Shown: piece by piece, positions 42,191 through 53,989 of the stretch | Layout: each line of letters opens with the position of its first letter | Numbering within the stretch: the stretch's first letter is position 1 | Assembly: GCA_020152595.1 (NCBI GenBank) | Contig: JAIGNY010000659.1 | Coordinates: forward strand, 1,157,001 to 1,221,000 | Source of the DNA: Chiridota heheva | Lineage: Eukaryota; Echinodermata; Holothuroidea; Apodida; Chiridotidae | Direction of reading: 5' to 3' | DNA length: 64,000 nucleotides | Position numbers and translations under genes: made by a program | Notes under the pieces: model-generated | Told to the model about the DNA's origin: nothing | The model's database searches: none | The model's input: only the letters and a program-made list of their open reading frames with translations

Positions 42191-44285
42191 AGGGTCTGAG
42201 AATGTACGTACACCCAGCTATTGATACCTGATTTGGCATGTCTTCCATTCAGATTTCTGGAAGGTACAACCATTAGTATAACCTGATTTGGCATGTTTTC
42301 TGGAAAGTACACCCACCCAGTAGCATAGTTAAGGGAGGGGGGGCCCTGGCTGGAAATTTCCCAAAATTTGTGCAGAATCTAATTTGAAAAATAGAAACTC
42401 GGTATGTTTTTTGGTAAACATAATGACTGAATAAAAGAAATAGGTCTTATAGTTTAGTTGTTTTAGTGATCTTGGTAAAAGGATCAGAAAAATTGCAAAT
42501 ATATCAGACTTTTTATTTATTGTAGTGTGTGTGTTGGGGGGGGGGGGGGAATTTTCTTGATGGTTTTGTCCCCCTGCAAAAAAGTCTACCTGCACTACTA
42601 CACCCACCTGCTTGATGCAACCTGATTTGGTTAGTTTTCATTCAGGGTTCTGGAAGGTACACCCACTTAACGCAACCTGATTGGGCATGTTTTCATTCAG
42701 GGTTCTGGAAGGTACACCCACCTAGCGCAACCTGATTGGGCATGTTTTTATTTGGGGTTCTGGAAGGTACACCCACTTAGCGCAACCTGATTGGGCATGC
42801 TTTCATTCAGGGTTCTGGAAGGTACACCCACCTAGCGCAACCTGATTGGGCATGTTTTTATTTAGGGTTCTGGAAGGTACACCCACCTAGCGCAACCTGA
42901 TTGGGCATGTCTTCTTTCTGGGGTCTGGAAGGTACACCCATCTAGCACAACCTGATCGGGCATGTTTTCATTCAGGGTTCGGGAAGGTACACCCACCTAG
43001 CGCAACCTGATTTGGCATGTCTTCATTCAGGGTTCTAAAAGGTACACCCACCTAGTGCAATCTAATTAGGTATGTCATCATTTAGGGTTCTGGAAGGTAC
43101 ACTCACCTAGAGCAACCTGATTGGGCATGTCTTCATTCAGGGTTCTGGAAGGTACACCCACCTTACGCAACCTGATTGGGCATGTCTTCATTCAGGGTTC
43201 TGGAAGGTACACCCACCTAGTGCAACCTGATTGGGTATGTCTTCATTCTGGGGTCTGAAAGGTACACCCATTTAGCACAACCTGATTAGGCATGTCTTCA
43301 TTCTGGGTTCTGGAAGGTACACCCACCTAGTGCAACCTGATTGGGCATGTCTTCATTCTGGGGTCTGGAAAATACACCCACCTAGCGCAACCTGATTGGG
43401 CATGTCTTCATTCAGATTCTGGAAGGTACACCCATTTAGCACAACCTGATTAGGCATGTCTTTATTGTGGGGTCTGCAAGATACATCCACCTAGTGCAAC
43501 CTGATTGGGCATGTCTTCATTCAGGATTCTAGAAGGTACACCCACCTAGCGCACCCTGATTTGGCATGTCTTTATTCAGGGTTCTGGAAGGTACACCCAC
43601 CTAGCGCACCCTGATTGGGCATGTCTTTATTTAGGGTTGTGGAAGGTACACCCACCTAGCGCAACCTGATTGGGCATGTCTTCATTCTGGGGTCTGGAAG
43701 GTACACCCACCTAGCGCAACCTGATTAGGCATGTCTTCATTCTGGGGTCTGGAAGGTACACCCACCTAGCGCACCCTGATTGGGCATGTCTTCATTCTGG
43801 GTTCTGGAAGGTACACCCACTTAGCGCAACCTGATTGGGCATGTCTTCATTCAGGGTTCTGAAAGGTACACCCACTTAGCGCAACCCGATTGGGCATGTC
43901 CTCATTCAGGATTCTGGAAGGTACACCCACCTAGCACAACCTGATCGGGCAAGTCTTCATTCTGGGGTCTGCAAGGTACACCCACCTAGCGCACCCTGAT
44001 TGGGCATGTCTTTATTCAGGGTTCTGGAAGGTACACCCACTTAGCGCAACCTGATTGGGCATGTCTTCATTCAGGGTTCTGGAAGGTACACCCACCTAGC
44101 GCACCCTGATTGGGCATGTTTCCATTCAGGGTTCTAAAAGGTACACCCACCTAGCTGCCTAGTGCAACCTGATTGGGCATGTCTTTATCCAGTGTTCTGG
44201 AAGGTAAACCCACCTAGCGCAACCTGATTGGGCATGTCTTTCATTCAGGGGTCTGGAAGGTACACCTTAGTGCAACCTGATGTAA
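42190..44285. repeat. 55-bp satellite (GGTACACCCACCTAGCGCAA)
   Basis: About 33 copies of a 55-bp unit: GGTACACCCACCTAGCGCAA, CCTGATTGGGCATGTCTTCA, TTCAGGGTTCTGGAA. Copies vary at CCTAGCGCAACC/CACC, TTCAGGGTT/TTCTGGGGT and CATGTTTT/CATGTCTT. The left end is interrupted at about 42320-42598 by unrelated sequence bearing a G-run (42536-42549). A decayed remnant of the unit occurs at 52285-52310 in the next duplication unit. Confidence 0.95.
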
Positions 44286-44289
44286 TTGT

Positions 44290-45100
44290 TTTGCCATCAA
44301 GATATCTCAAAAACTGACCATTGGATTTGGATTAAATTAAGTGTGTGGTTTTGTTACTGCTTAAGAAAGAAGTGATTAAAATTTGAGACATATTAGAATA
44401 GGGGAAGGGTGAAGGGTGAAAATGGGAGATGGGGACATTTTGTCTGTCATCAAGATATCTTAAGAACTGATGATTGGATTTGAATTAAATTTGGTGTGTG
44501 GTTTTGTTACTGCTTAAGGAAGAAGTGATGTTTCGGAATAGGGCAAGGGTGAAAATAGGGGATGGGGACATTTTGTCGGTCATCATGATGTCTTAAAAAC
44601 TGATGATTGCATTTGAATTAAATTTGGTGTGTGGTTTTGTTACTGCTTTAGAAAGTGATTACTATTTGGGACGTATTGGAGTAGGGGAAGGGCAAAAAGG
44701 GAGGGATGGGGATGTTTTAGGATCAGTTGTGTTTGTCATCATCATATCTCAAGAAGCAGTCACTGGATTTTGATTAAATTTGGTGTGTGGTTTTGTTCCT
44801 GCTTAAGGAAGAAGTGATGTATTGGAATAGGGAAAGGGCAAAAATGGAGGGTGGGGATATTTTAAGGCAAGATTTATCAACACTTAAGTTGAAACTTTTC
44901 AATGAAATGTGCTGAACAATGAACTCATGCCATGAAATAACAGCCAAACAATGAATTTTCTGGACTTGAAGAAAATCAAGTGAAGTGGTTTCTGGTATCA
45001 ATGAAATCAAAACAATTGGTAATGAATTTTCTGGACTTATAGAAAATCAAGTGAAGTGGTCTCTGGTATCAATGAAATCAAAACAATTGGTTTCTGCCAT
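44290..45100. repeat. Four ~125-160-bp direct repeats plus a 70-bp duplication
   Basis: Four diverged tandem copies begin near 44294, 44453, 44578 and 44735, each with CATCAAGATATCTCAAAAAC, GGATTTGAATTAAATTTGGT, GTGTGGTTTTGTTACTGCTT and a GGGGAAGGG tail. Then a 70-bp unit (GAATTTTCTGGACTTGAAGA...) is repeated at 44954 and 45024. Confidence 0.8.
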
Positions 45101-45131
45101 GAATGAAAATGATGGAACTTTAATCTACCCT

Positions 45132-45396
45132 GCATGACTTGTCCTTTTCCTTAAAACTTTGTTCCAGTAATTTATGACCACAAACTTACTGTAGCAAATA
45201 ATGAGACCACCTATCTTACTTAGAAAAACTGCTCAACCAGGAGAACGAATACAATGGGGCCATTAATAAGGGAATTTGATTCTAATTACTTGTGGTTTTC
45301 AGAACAAAGAAAGTAAAGAGGAAAAGTCTGACCCGACCTGCTTATTTATCAGGTCGGGTCTGACTGTTTGAAATTTTAAGGAGCACAACAAGTAAT
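45132..45396. mobile_element. 264-bp foldback/MITE-like element, copy 3 (inverted)
   Basis: Reverse-complement copy: begins CATGACTTGTCCTTTTCCTT and ends GGAGCACAACAAGTAAT. The internal hairpin GTCTGACCCGACCTG / CAGGTCGGGTCTGAC is conserved. Its length matches copies 1 and 2, so the ends are well defined. Confidence 0.75.
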
Positions 45397-46224
45397 GGTA
45401 TAGAGCTCAAACAATGAATGCTTAGCCTGGATTACACTGAAAACAATGATCCCAAGTGATGATCCTCACTCAAGTGTTTAGGATGTCAATGGTGAATACA
45501 GGTCGAGCAAGAAATAAGATTGTTTGGGGTTACAACTTCGTGAGTCGAGGATTTCTGAGGTAGATTGCATTCCGGTAGGGAATGAAGAGTGGCAGAGGTA
45601 TGCGCTTTGCAGAGTGGCTATAATTCTAGTTTGACATGTTTTCATTCAGGAATTTGGAAGGTTTTATCAAGTAATGAAATGGGTGGAATCCCTGTCAGTA
45701 TTGCCATTTGTGACACATATTGCAAAAGCTTCAAAAGAGACCATTTTCCACAAGTTCAAAATTATCTTTGTTCACAAGAAAGATTCACCCCCTCCCCCCC
45801 TTCCTCCTCCTCAAGATACATTCAAACCTGTAGAATTATGATGCAATTCTACAGATTTTCACATACCAAAAGATAGTTATTTGTTTTTGTTATGTGTATG
45901 CAAGCACAACTTTTTACACTTATTGTTTAGTAATGGTTGATGACAGTTCCAAGATCTTCAAATAAATAAGAATTTCATGACATAGTAAAGCTCAAGGCTT
46001 ACTAAAATCTTCATTTATTTTTATAAACTCTGCTGGCAACAATTCTTTAAAAGAATATAAGGAAAAAAAATTAAATTAAATGAAAAGAAAAGAAATGTCA
46101 AATCATAGCTTTACATTAAGAATATAACACAATTTTTATAGAAATTAGATCTGAAATTACAAACAGCTGTAAAATATTCAATTTTGAGATAAACCTCAGA
46201 CAGAACGGTACTACACACCAAAAC

Positions 46225-46310
46225 CCTTGTGATACACACTTGCAATCATACACACTAGCAATCATACACACTTGCAATCATACACACTTGCAATCATACA
46301 CACTTGAAGG
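46225..46310. repeat. 16-bp repeat AATCATACACACTTGC (unit 1)
   Basis: Four or five copies of AATCATACACACTTGC. The same short array is at 53230-53310 and 62360-62445 in the following duplication units. Confidence 0.85.
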
Positions 46311-46674
46311 ACCTTTGCATTTAACACACTAATTGCAGCACGAGTCACCTCAATTTAATACTGAAATAAAATTGACTACCAAACGACTCTTCAGATAACT
46401 TTAGTATGTGCATAAGCGATGATGTGCATAAGCACAAATTTAGAATAATGAATTAGATTTGATAGTTGTTGAACATTTCAGTCTCTGTGCTACTTTATAT
46501 GTTGCATTGATGTGGGGTGCGCTGTGGTGTGTTATTGAGTTAATGATCCTAATAGTGATAAGTGAATTCAATGCAACACTGGTAGCTACATCGACTGAAA
46601 TATTCAGGTAATATAAAATGATCATGTCACATAATATAATTAATTTAAAGATGAAAAAACATAAACATAATTAC

Positions 46675-46746
46675 CTGACTTCAGATTTGCAGTTGTTCTG
46701 GAGTACAAGCAATCAGTTTGAAGGGAACAGTTTCTTATGCTCTCCT
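46675..46746 (-). CDS. 72-nt small exon between mucin exons (copy 1)
   Basis: This candidate exon has 24 codons and phase 1 on both sides. Its acceptor follows GTGATGCTTCAG, with a weak pyrimidine tract, and its donor is GTAATT. It encodes (E)ESIRNCSLQTDCLYSRTTAN, then LKS. The 72 nt are identical in the copies at 53680-53751 and 62817-62888, and both flanking phases match the mucin exons on either side. It has two cysteines and one N-glycosylation sequon (NCS). The peptide matches no domain I recognise; it would act as a short disulfide-capable spacer between mucin blocks. The identity may simply reflect recent duplication, so transcript evidence decides. Confidence 0.5.
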
Positions 46747-46979
46747 CTGAAGCATCACGTTACAACTATCACCTTTGCGTCTATGAATCATTAACAAATC
46801 TGATGACTGCTTTGTAACCACAACATCAAAAGATGGACATCTTCATCAATTTGTCCGTAAGCATTTCTCCTACATATTTCAATCATTCAGCTGACAAACA
46901 GAGAATGTCGAGTCACCATGGAAACTAACAAACAAACTCAAGTCTAGGAAATTTAAATGCTTTTCCTTCTAGCATCAGC

Positions 46980-47840
46980 TAGACAAAGCGTGATCAAATA
47001 AATCTGTCAATAGCCATAAGAACCGTAAACAATCGGTCCTCAGCCATACAAAAGTATATAAACAATCGGTCATACGCCATACAAAATTATACACAATCAG
47101 TCATGAGCCACACAAAATTATACACAATCAGTCATGAGCCAACAAAATTATACATAATCAGTCATGAGTAATACAAAATTATACACAATCACTTATAAGG
47201 AATTAAAAAATCAAAGACAATCTGTTATAAGAAATCAAAGACAACCATTTATATGAAATCAAAGACAATAAGTCATAAGCCATACACAAATTATATAAAA
47301 TCAGTCATAAAAATCAAAGACAATCATTCATAAGATATCAAAGACAATCAGTCATAAGAAATCAAAGACAATCAGTCATAAGAAATCAAAGACAATCAGT
47401 CATAAGAAATCAAAGACAATCAGTCATAAGAAATCAAAGACAATCAGTCATAAAAAATCAAAGACAATCAGTCATAAGAAATCAAAGACAATCAGTCATA
47501 AGAAATCAAAGACAATCAGTCATAAGAAACCAAAGACAATCAATCATAAGAAATCAAAGACAATCAGTAATAAGAAATCAAAGACAATCAGTCATAAGAA
47601 ATCAAAGACAATCAGTCATAAGAAATCAAAGACAATCTGTCATAAAAATAAAAGACAATCAGTCATAAGAAATCAAAGGCAATCAGTCATAAGAAATCAA
47701 AGGCAATCAATCAGTCATAAGAAATCAGAAGGACAATCAGTCATAAGAAACCAAGGACAATCAGTCATAAGAAATCAAAGGCAATCAGTCATAAGAAATC
47801 AAAGGCAATCAATCAGTCATAAGAAATCAGAGATAATCAG
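46980..47840. repeat. 24-bp minisatellite CAATCAGTCATAAGAAATCAAAGA (unit 1)
   Basis: More than 25 tandem copies of a 24-bp unit built on CAGTCATAAGAAATCAAAGA, most perfect in the centre, with degenerate edge copies (CATACAAAATTATACACAAT). It ends about 875 bp from mucin exon R. The absence of spacers excludes a CRISPR array. Confidence 0.95.
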
Positions 47841-48716
47841 TCAAATCTGTTTTCTAGAGCCAAAAACAACTAAAAAAAGCAAAAGGCTTTCTGCTTTATT
47901 CTACACCAGCATGCAGTTCTGGTTTTCTTGCATCCAAATTCAAGAGCCACAGTTTGAAATCCAAAGCCACATAATAAGGCCAATGAAATGTGGGAGACAA
48001 CTTAACAAAACCAAAGAACTGACCCAGCTCTTCAGTAGAGATTTCGGGAAGATATCTGAAAGAAAAATTCTGAAGACTGTTAAGAATTTTAGATATAAAC
48101 ATTTGATACATTCATACTTTTTCTTTGATTTGCTTCTTTACATAATTAATCTTAGTATAGTATATTATGTTAAATACACTTTTTACTTGTACAACGATGA
48201 TAGTTTTATTATAATAACTTATAATATATATAAGAAAAATCTTGATGTCTAAAAGCTGTAGCCTGTTTTAGGAGGAAGAACTGAAATGTGTGGGTAAGAT
48301 GGAATTCTGAGGAGAAAAAATCTCCATTTTATAAACACTAATTTAATTATTGCCCTTTTCATAATTTTAAGCAAAGAATATCAATTTCTTGGAGGGAAGT
48401 TGCTACTGTGAATCCATTAAACCTCCCCATGAATTCTCTTGCAAGATCTACTGACAAATACTCTTTAAACATGCCCACTTATTCTTCACGACATATACAA
48501 CGAGCCCATGAATCGTTTTCAGCGTCATTTCCGACCAGATCGTAACTGTAAACAATAGATAATCAGTATAGCAAAACACTTTCTATTCAGCAATTGCTGG
48601 TCCAAGCATGGTCCGAACCACTGTTGTTACATCTGCATTTGATGTCCCTTCAGGGATTGTTGGAGCAACTGATGTTTGTTTCCAATATGGTCATGTGACC
48701 CAAAGTGGTTACTCAC
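47841..48716. other. Intron next to mucin exon R, including vestigial mucin tail
   Basis: On the minus strand just past the exon donor, bases 48690-48590 still read TSVAPTIPEGTSNADVTTVV then RTMLGPAIAE and a stop. This resembles the tail of mucin exon Q (VVPTTLGPTTVETV). The same relic follows exon S. It suggests the exon was once longer and that the present GTGAGT donor arose inside it. The remainder is AT-rich. Confidence 0.5.
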
Positions 48717-51126
48717 CAGATGAAGTCAAACCTTTGGATGTTTCTTTTATAGTAGATGATAGCATCAGACTTGTAACAGGAAGCGAGGTCGTAATTGCTG
48801 TTGTGGAGCTGTCTTCAACTGTGCTTTCTTCAGTCGTCATCTCTACTGCTGTAGGTTTTTTAAGTGCTTTCTTACAGTCGTCATCTCTACAGCTGTAGTT
48901 TTTTTAACAGTGCTTTCTTCAGTCGTTATTTCTACTGCTGTAGTTTCTTTAATAGTGCTTTCTTCAGTTGTCATCTCTACTGCTGTAGTTTTTTAACAGT
49001 GCTTTCTTCAGTCGTCATCTCTACTGCTGTAGTTTCTTTAACTGTGCTTTCTTCAGTCATCATTTCTACGGACGTAGTTTCTTCAGTAGATGACATCATC
49101 TGACTTGTAACAGGAAGCGAGGTTGTAATTGCTGATGTGGACGTGTCTTCAACTGTGCTTTCTTCAGTCATCATCTCTACTGCTGTAGTTTCTTCAACTG
49201 TGTTTTCTTCAGTCGTCATGTCTACTGATGTGAACTTGTGGGATGTTGGACCTTCAGAAGTAATAGGCAAAGAAGTCAAACCATCAGATGTTGCCATGAA
49301 TGACGTTGGCATCTGCTTTGAAGAGGATTGCAAGGAAGAATCTGGAAATGACGTTCGACTGTCTGGTGTTACTTCCTCAGAAGTCATTTCTGCTGCAACA
49401 GATGATTGCATCCGACTTGAGAAGAGGTCCAGCTATGTAATAGGGAAAGAGGTAGCGGGAAAAGTAGTCAAATCTGTATTTTCTGTGGAGAATACTGCTG
49501 GTTCTGTTGTACCTGGAAAAACAGATGTGTAACTAGTTGATATAGGAACACTAGACAGGAACTCAGTCACGTCTGACGTTCCTGAAAGTGCTGTACCAAA
49601 TAAATCTGTCGATCCATAAGACAAAAAGAAAGTTGTTGGTTCAACAGACAAGAAATCAGTTGTGTCAGTAACATCTGACGCCCCTTCAAGAGTTGTACCG
49701 AATAAATCTGTCGATTCATAAGACGCAAAGAAAGTTGTTGGTTCAAGAGATAAGAAATCAGTTCTTTCTTCAACTGTGCTTTCTTCAGTCGTCATCCCTA
49801 CTGCTTTAGTTTCTTCAACTGTGTTTTCTTCAGTCGTCATGTCTACTGATGTGGACTTGTGGGATGTTGGACCTTCAGAAGTAACAGGGAAAGAAGTCAA
49901 ACCATCAGATGTTGCCATGAATGACATTGGTATCTGCTTCGAAGAGGGTTGCAAGAAAGAATCTGAAAATGACGTTCGACTGTCTGGTGTTACTTCCTCA
50001 GAAGTCATTTCTGCTGCAACAGATGATTGCATCCGACTTGAAAAGAGGTCCAGCGATGTAATAGGGAAAGAAGTAGCGGGAAAAGTAGTCAAATCTGTAT
50101 TTTCTGTGGAGAATACTGCTGGTTCTGTTGTACCTGGAAAAACAGATGTGTAACTAGTTGATATAGGAACACTAGACAGAAACTCAGTCACATCTGACGT
50201 TCCTGAAAGTGTTGTACCGAATAAATCTGTTGATTCATAAGACACAAAGGAAGTTGTTGGTTCAACAGACAAGAAATCAGTTGTGTCAGTAACATCTGAC
50301 GTCTCTTCAAGAGTTGTACCGAATAAATCTGTCGATTCATAAGACGCAAAGGAAGTTGTTGGTTCAACAGACAAGAAATCAGTTGTGTCAGTAACATCTG
50401 ACGTTCCTTCAAGAGTTGTATCGAATAAATCAGTTGTGTCAGTAACATCTGACGTTTCTTCAAAAGTTGTATCAAGAAAATTTGTTGATTCATAAGATGC
50501 AAAGGAAGTTGTTGCTTCAAGAGATAAGAAATCAGTTGCTTCTTCAGCTGTGTTTTCTTCAGTCGTCATCTCTACTGCTGTAGTTTCTTCAACTGTGCTT
50601 TCTTCAGTCGTCATCTCTACTGCTGTAGATTCTTCAACTGTGCTTTTTTCAGTCGTCATTTCAACTGCTGTAGTTTCTTCATCTGTGCTTTCTTCAGTCG
50701 TCATATCTACTGCTGTAGTTTCTTCAACTGTGCTTTCTTCAGTCATCATATCTACTGCTGTAGTTTCTTCATCTGTGCTTTCTTCAGTCGTCATTTCTAC
50801 TGCTGTAGTTTCATCAAGTGTACTTTCTTCAGTCATCATTTCTACTGCTGTAGTTTCTTCAATTGTGCTTTCTTCAGTCGCCATTTTTTTTTCAACTGTG
50901 CTTTTTTCAGTCATCATTTCTACTGCTGTAGCTTCTTCAACTGTGCTTTCTTCAGTCATCATTTCTGCTGCTGTAGTTTCTTCAACTGTGCTTTCTTCAG
51001 TTGTCATTTCTACTGCTGTAGTTTCTTCAGCAGTGCTTTCTTCAGTTGTCATTTGCACTGCTGTAGTTTCTTCAACAGTGCTTTCTTTAGTCATTTCTAC
51101 TGGCACGACAATTCTCTGAATCTGAC
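48717..51126 (-). pseudogene. Mucin-type repeat exon, copy R (nonsense codon and frameshift)
   Basis: Same acceptor context (TTCTTCTCCACAG) and start (GQIQRIVVPVEMTKEST) as copies Q and S, and donor GTGAGT at its left end. It opens with about a dozen 15-residue EMTTEESTVEETTAV-type repeats, then SYEST/TSDVTD units, then two copies (621 bp apart) of the block containing SYTSVFPGTTEPAVFSTENT and FPATSFPITSLDLFSS. In the second copy the Ser codon of PITS is TAG (bases 49433-49435), ending the frame. Further on, a one-base loss near 48990 (the T-run beside GCTGTAG) shifts the frame again and the last repeats are scrambled around 48850-48900. Total length is 3n+1. Both flanking introns are phase 1, so skipping this exon would not disturb the protein. 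Confidence 0.7.
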
Positions 51127-51349
51127 CTGTGGAGAAGAAATATGAGAGGTTTATTCAAGTTTAATCAAACTCTCAATAAATGCAACATAATTAGCAGTAA
51201 ATGCAATATAAGAAATATAAAAGGTTTAATAGAATGTCATTGTAGGTTGATGCAACATAATCAGCAGTACACGCAATATAATACACTTTTATATTTTATA
51301 TTCAATTTTATATTTGAAAGCAAATCGGTTCATTTATTTCATCCATCTT

Positions 51350-51765
51350 ATTGATTCAAACAACTGAATTGTCTATAATATCAAATATTGTATCCATTCA
51401 AAGAATCAAATTTATCCATTATATCAATTGATTTTACGAGGGTATCCATTTAAGGAACCAAAATTGTTTAATCATATTAACTGATTTTATCCATTGTGAC
51501 ATTCAAACAATCAAATTTGTCCATCATATCAATTGAATTTATCCATGTATTCATTTAAAGAACCAAATTTGTTCATCATATCAACTGATTTTATCCATTG
51601 TTTTATTCAAACGATCAAATTTGTCCATCATATCAATTGAATTTTTCCATTGTATTGATTCAAACAATCAAATTTGCCCATCATATCGATTTCATAATTG
51701 AATTTACCCATTCCAGTTATGCAATCAGACAAATAGAGCAATTTAATCAGTTATGTTTATTCATT
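51350..51765. repeat. Diverged 52-bp satellite (unit of mucin exon R)
   Basis: About eight degenerate copies with CAAATTTGTCCATCATATCA and TTGAATTTATCCATTGTAT. Related to the 36.6-kb array and at the same relative position beside the mucin exon. Confidence 0.85.
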
Positions 51766-52025
51766 TCATGTATATTCATCATATAAAACATTAAATTAAA
51801 ATGTCAAGGAGAATGTAAGAATTAAAATCATAGGTAACAGGACATCAATTATTCAGCAGATTTCAAAAGTAAACAAAGTAATTGACAAATATAAAAATAA
51901 CACAAGTGATCTTTGATATTCATTTATATTCTTGCACTTTTTAAACATTTGATCATTTTGAGTTTTCTAACCTTTCCTATTTTATCCCCTTCCACCTCGC
52001 TCATTAAACCCTCTTGACTTAGGAG

Positions 52026-52260
52026 GTTTGTTTGTTTGTTTGATGAGGGCTTAACTGTACCACGACAACGAGGGCCAAATTGTGCCTGAGAGGTCAGATC
52101 ATTCTAGAGGTAGGAAGGAAAGGAAACAGGGGGAGAATGAGAGAAATTCAAGAACAAAAGGTCAGAAAGCTGTGATCGAGAGGGGAGGTGCATGGTTGAA
52201 ACAAAAACAAAGTAGAGAGGGGGTGGAAGAGGAGAATTAAATATAGTATTGGCTAGGGTT
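52026..52260 (-). mobile_element. LINE 3' end fragment, copy 2 (internally deleted)
   Basis: Nearly identical to 60046-60250 (GAGAGGTCAGATCATTCTAG, AGAACAAAAGGTCAGAAAGC, GGGGAGGTGCATGGTTGAAA). Only the 3' tail remains; the RNase H part present at 60.3-61.5 kb is missing. The insertion therefore predates the segmental duplication. Confidence 0.8.
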
Positions 52261-52617
52261 TTGGTGGTGAGACTCAAGCGGTACACCCACCCAGTGCAAG
52301 CTGATTTGGAAGGTTTTGTCAAGTAATGAAATGGGTGGAACTAGTGTCAGTGTTGCCAGAGAGCAGTTTATTTGTGGCACATATTGCAAAAGGTGCAAAG
52401 GAAACTCTTTTCCACAGCCTCAAAATTATCTATATTCACAACAACGTTTTTTCCCAGATACATTCAAACCTGTGGAATTATGATGCAATTCTACAGATTT
52501 TCACATGCCAAAAGATGTTTTTGTCATGTATATCTGAGCACAATTTTTTACACTTATTGTTTAGTAATGTTTCATGAAAGTTCTAAGATCTTCAAGTAAA
52601 TAAGAATTTCATGCCAT

Positions 52618-53005
52618 ACATGCTGAAAAGTTTCTCTTTAAGCCTACCAGCACCCGACACCCAAGTTAATCCGAAAACTCAGGTATGACAATTACCAACC
52701 CTACTTCAGCGCATTGTTTCCTCTCCAAACAATGATTGTTTATCTGCCATTCCTATGTACACCACGGCCAAGTAGCCCAAGGATATTTGTGTGTATAAGA
52801 TTACAGAAAGCCAGTGCTAAGTAATCAGGGTACTTTTAGGATTGAAATCGCTCATCTGTGTTAGGTGTCTTAGTGGGAGAAATTTCTTGCAAACTGGTGA
52901 TAAAAATATGTGTATCGTATGCCTGAGGTGATGTGTGCATTAACTGTGAATGATTGACAGACATTTCTCCTAGGGAAAGATATTGCTTCATGTAGTAAGC
53001 CCAAG
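52618..53005. repeat. ~385-bp dispersed repeat, copy 1
   Basis: Runs from GAAAAGTTTCTCTTTAAGCC to AAAGATATTGCTTCATGTAG. Copies are at 61742-62125 (same orientation) and 58885-59262 (inverted). It is absent from the corresponding place in unit 1 (between 45.98 and 46.0 kb). Non-coding and probably a mobile element; family unknown. Confidence 0.75.
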
Positions 53006-53679
53006 GCATTCCTAAGATCTTCATTTATTTCTATAAACTTTGCAGGCAACATTTCTTTAAGAGAACATTAACAAAAAGAAATCACATGAGAAAAAATATC
53101 AAATCATAGCTTTACATTGCAAATGTAATACTTTTTTTTGTAATTACATCTGAAATTACAAACAGCTGTAAAATATTCAATTTTTGAGATAAACCTCAGA
53201 CAGAACGGTACTACACACCAAAACCCTTGTGATACACACTTGCAATCATACACACTTGCAATCATACACACTTGTAATCATACACACTTGCAATCATACA
53301 CACTTGAAGGACCTTGGCAGTTAACACACTAATTGCAGCACGAGTCACCTCAACTTAATACCGACATAATATTGACTACCAAACAACTCTTTCAGATATC
53401 TTTAGATGTCCATTAACGATGATTATAGCAATATCTAAATACAATTTCAAAAATCTAAAATGATAAATTATATTTGATAGTTGTTGAATATTTCAGTCTC
53501 TGTGCTACTTTATATGTTGCATTGATGTGGGGTGTGCTGTGTTGTGTTATTGAGTTAATAATCCTGTGAGTGATAAGTGAATTCAATGCACTACATCGAC
53601 TGAAATATTCAGGTAATATAAAATGATCATGTCACATCATATAATTAATTCATAGATAAAAAAACATAAACATAATTAC

Positions 53680-53751
53680 CTGACTTCAGATTTGCAGTTG
53701 TTCTGGAGTACAAGCAATCAGTTTGAAGGGAACAGTTTCTTATGCTCTCCT
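53680..53751 (-). CDS. 72-nt small exon between mucin exons (copy 2)
   Basis: Identical over all 72 nt to the copy at 46675-46746: the same 24 codons (ESIRNCSLQTDC...), donor GTAATT and phase 1 on both sides. It lies between mucin copies S (55618-56895) and R (48717-51126). The bases beyond the acceptor differ slightly between copies (ACGTT versus ACTTT eight bases upstream), so the exon is at least as conserved as its surroundings. It is either a real small exon or a passive part of the segmental duplication. Confidence 0.5.
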
Positions 53752-53989
53752 CTGAAGCATCACTTTACAACTATCACCTTTGCGTCTATGAATCATTAAC
53801 AAATCTGATGACTGCTTTGTAACCACAACATCAAAAGATGGACATCTTCACCAATTTGTCCCTAAGCTTTTCTGCTACATGCACCAACCATTCAGATAAC
53901 AGAGATTGCTGAGTTACCATGGAAACTAGCAAAGAGGTGCATGCTGTTCCTTCTAGCATCAGCTAGAAAAGATAGGGTAATTAATCAAA

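Noticed and set aside
50550-51119. Plus-strand frame opposite mucin exon R, and the similar one at 35110-35856
   Set aside because: Same antisense-repeat artefact as the frame opposite exon S.
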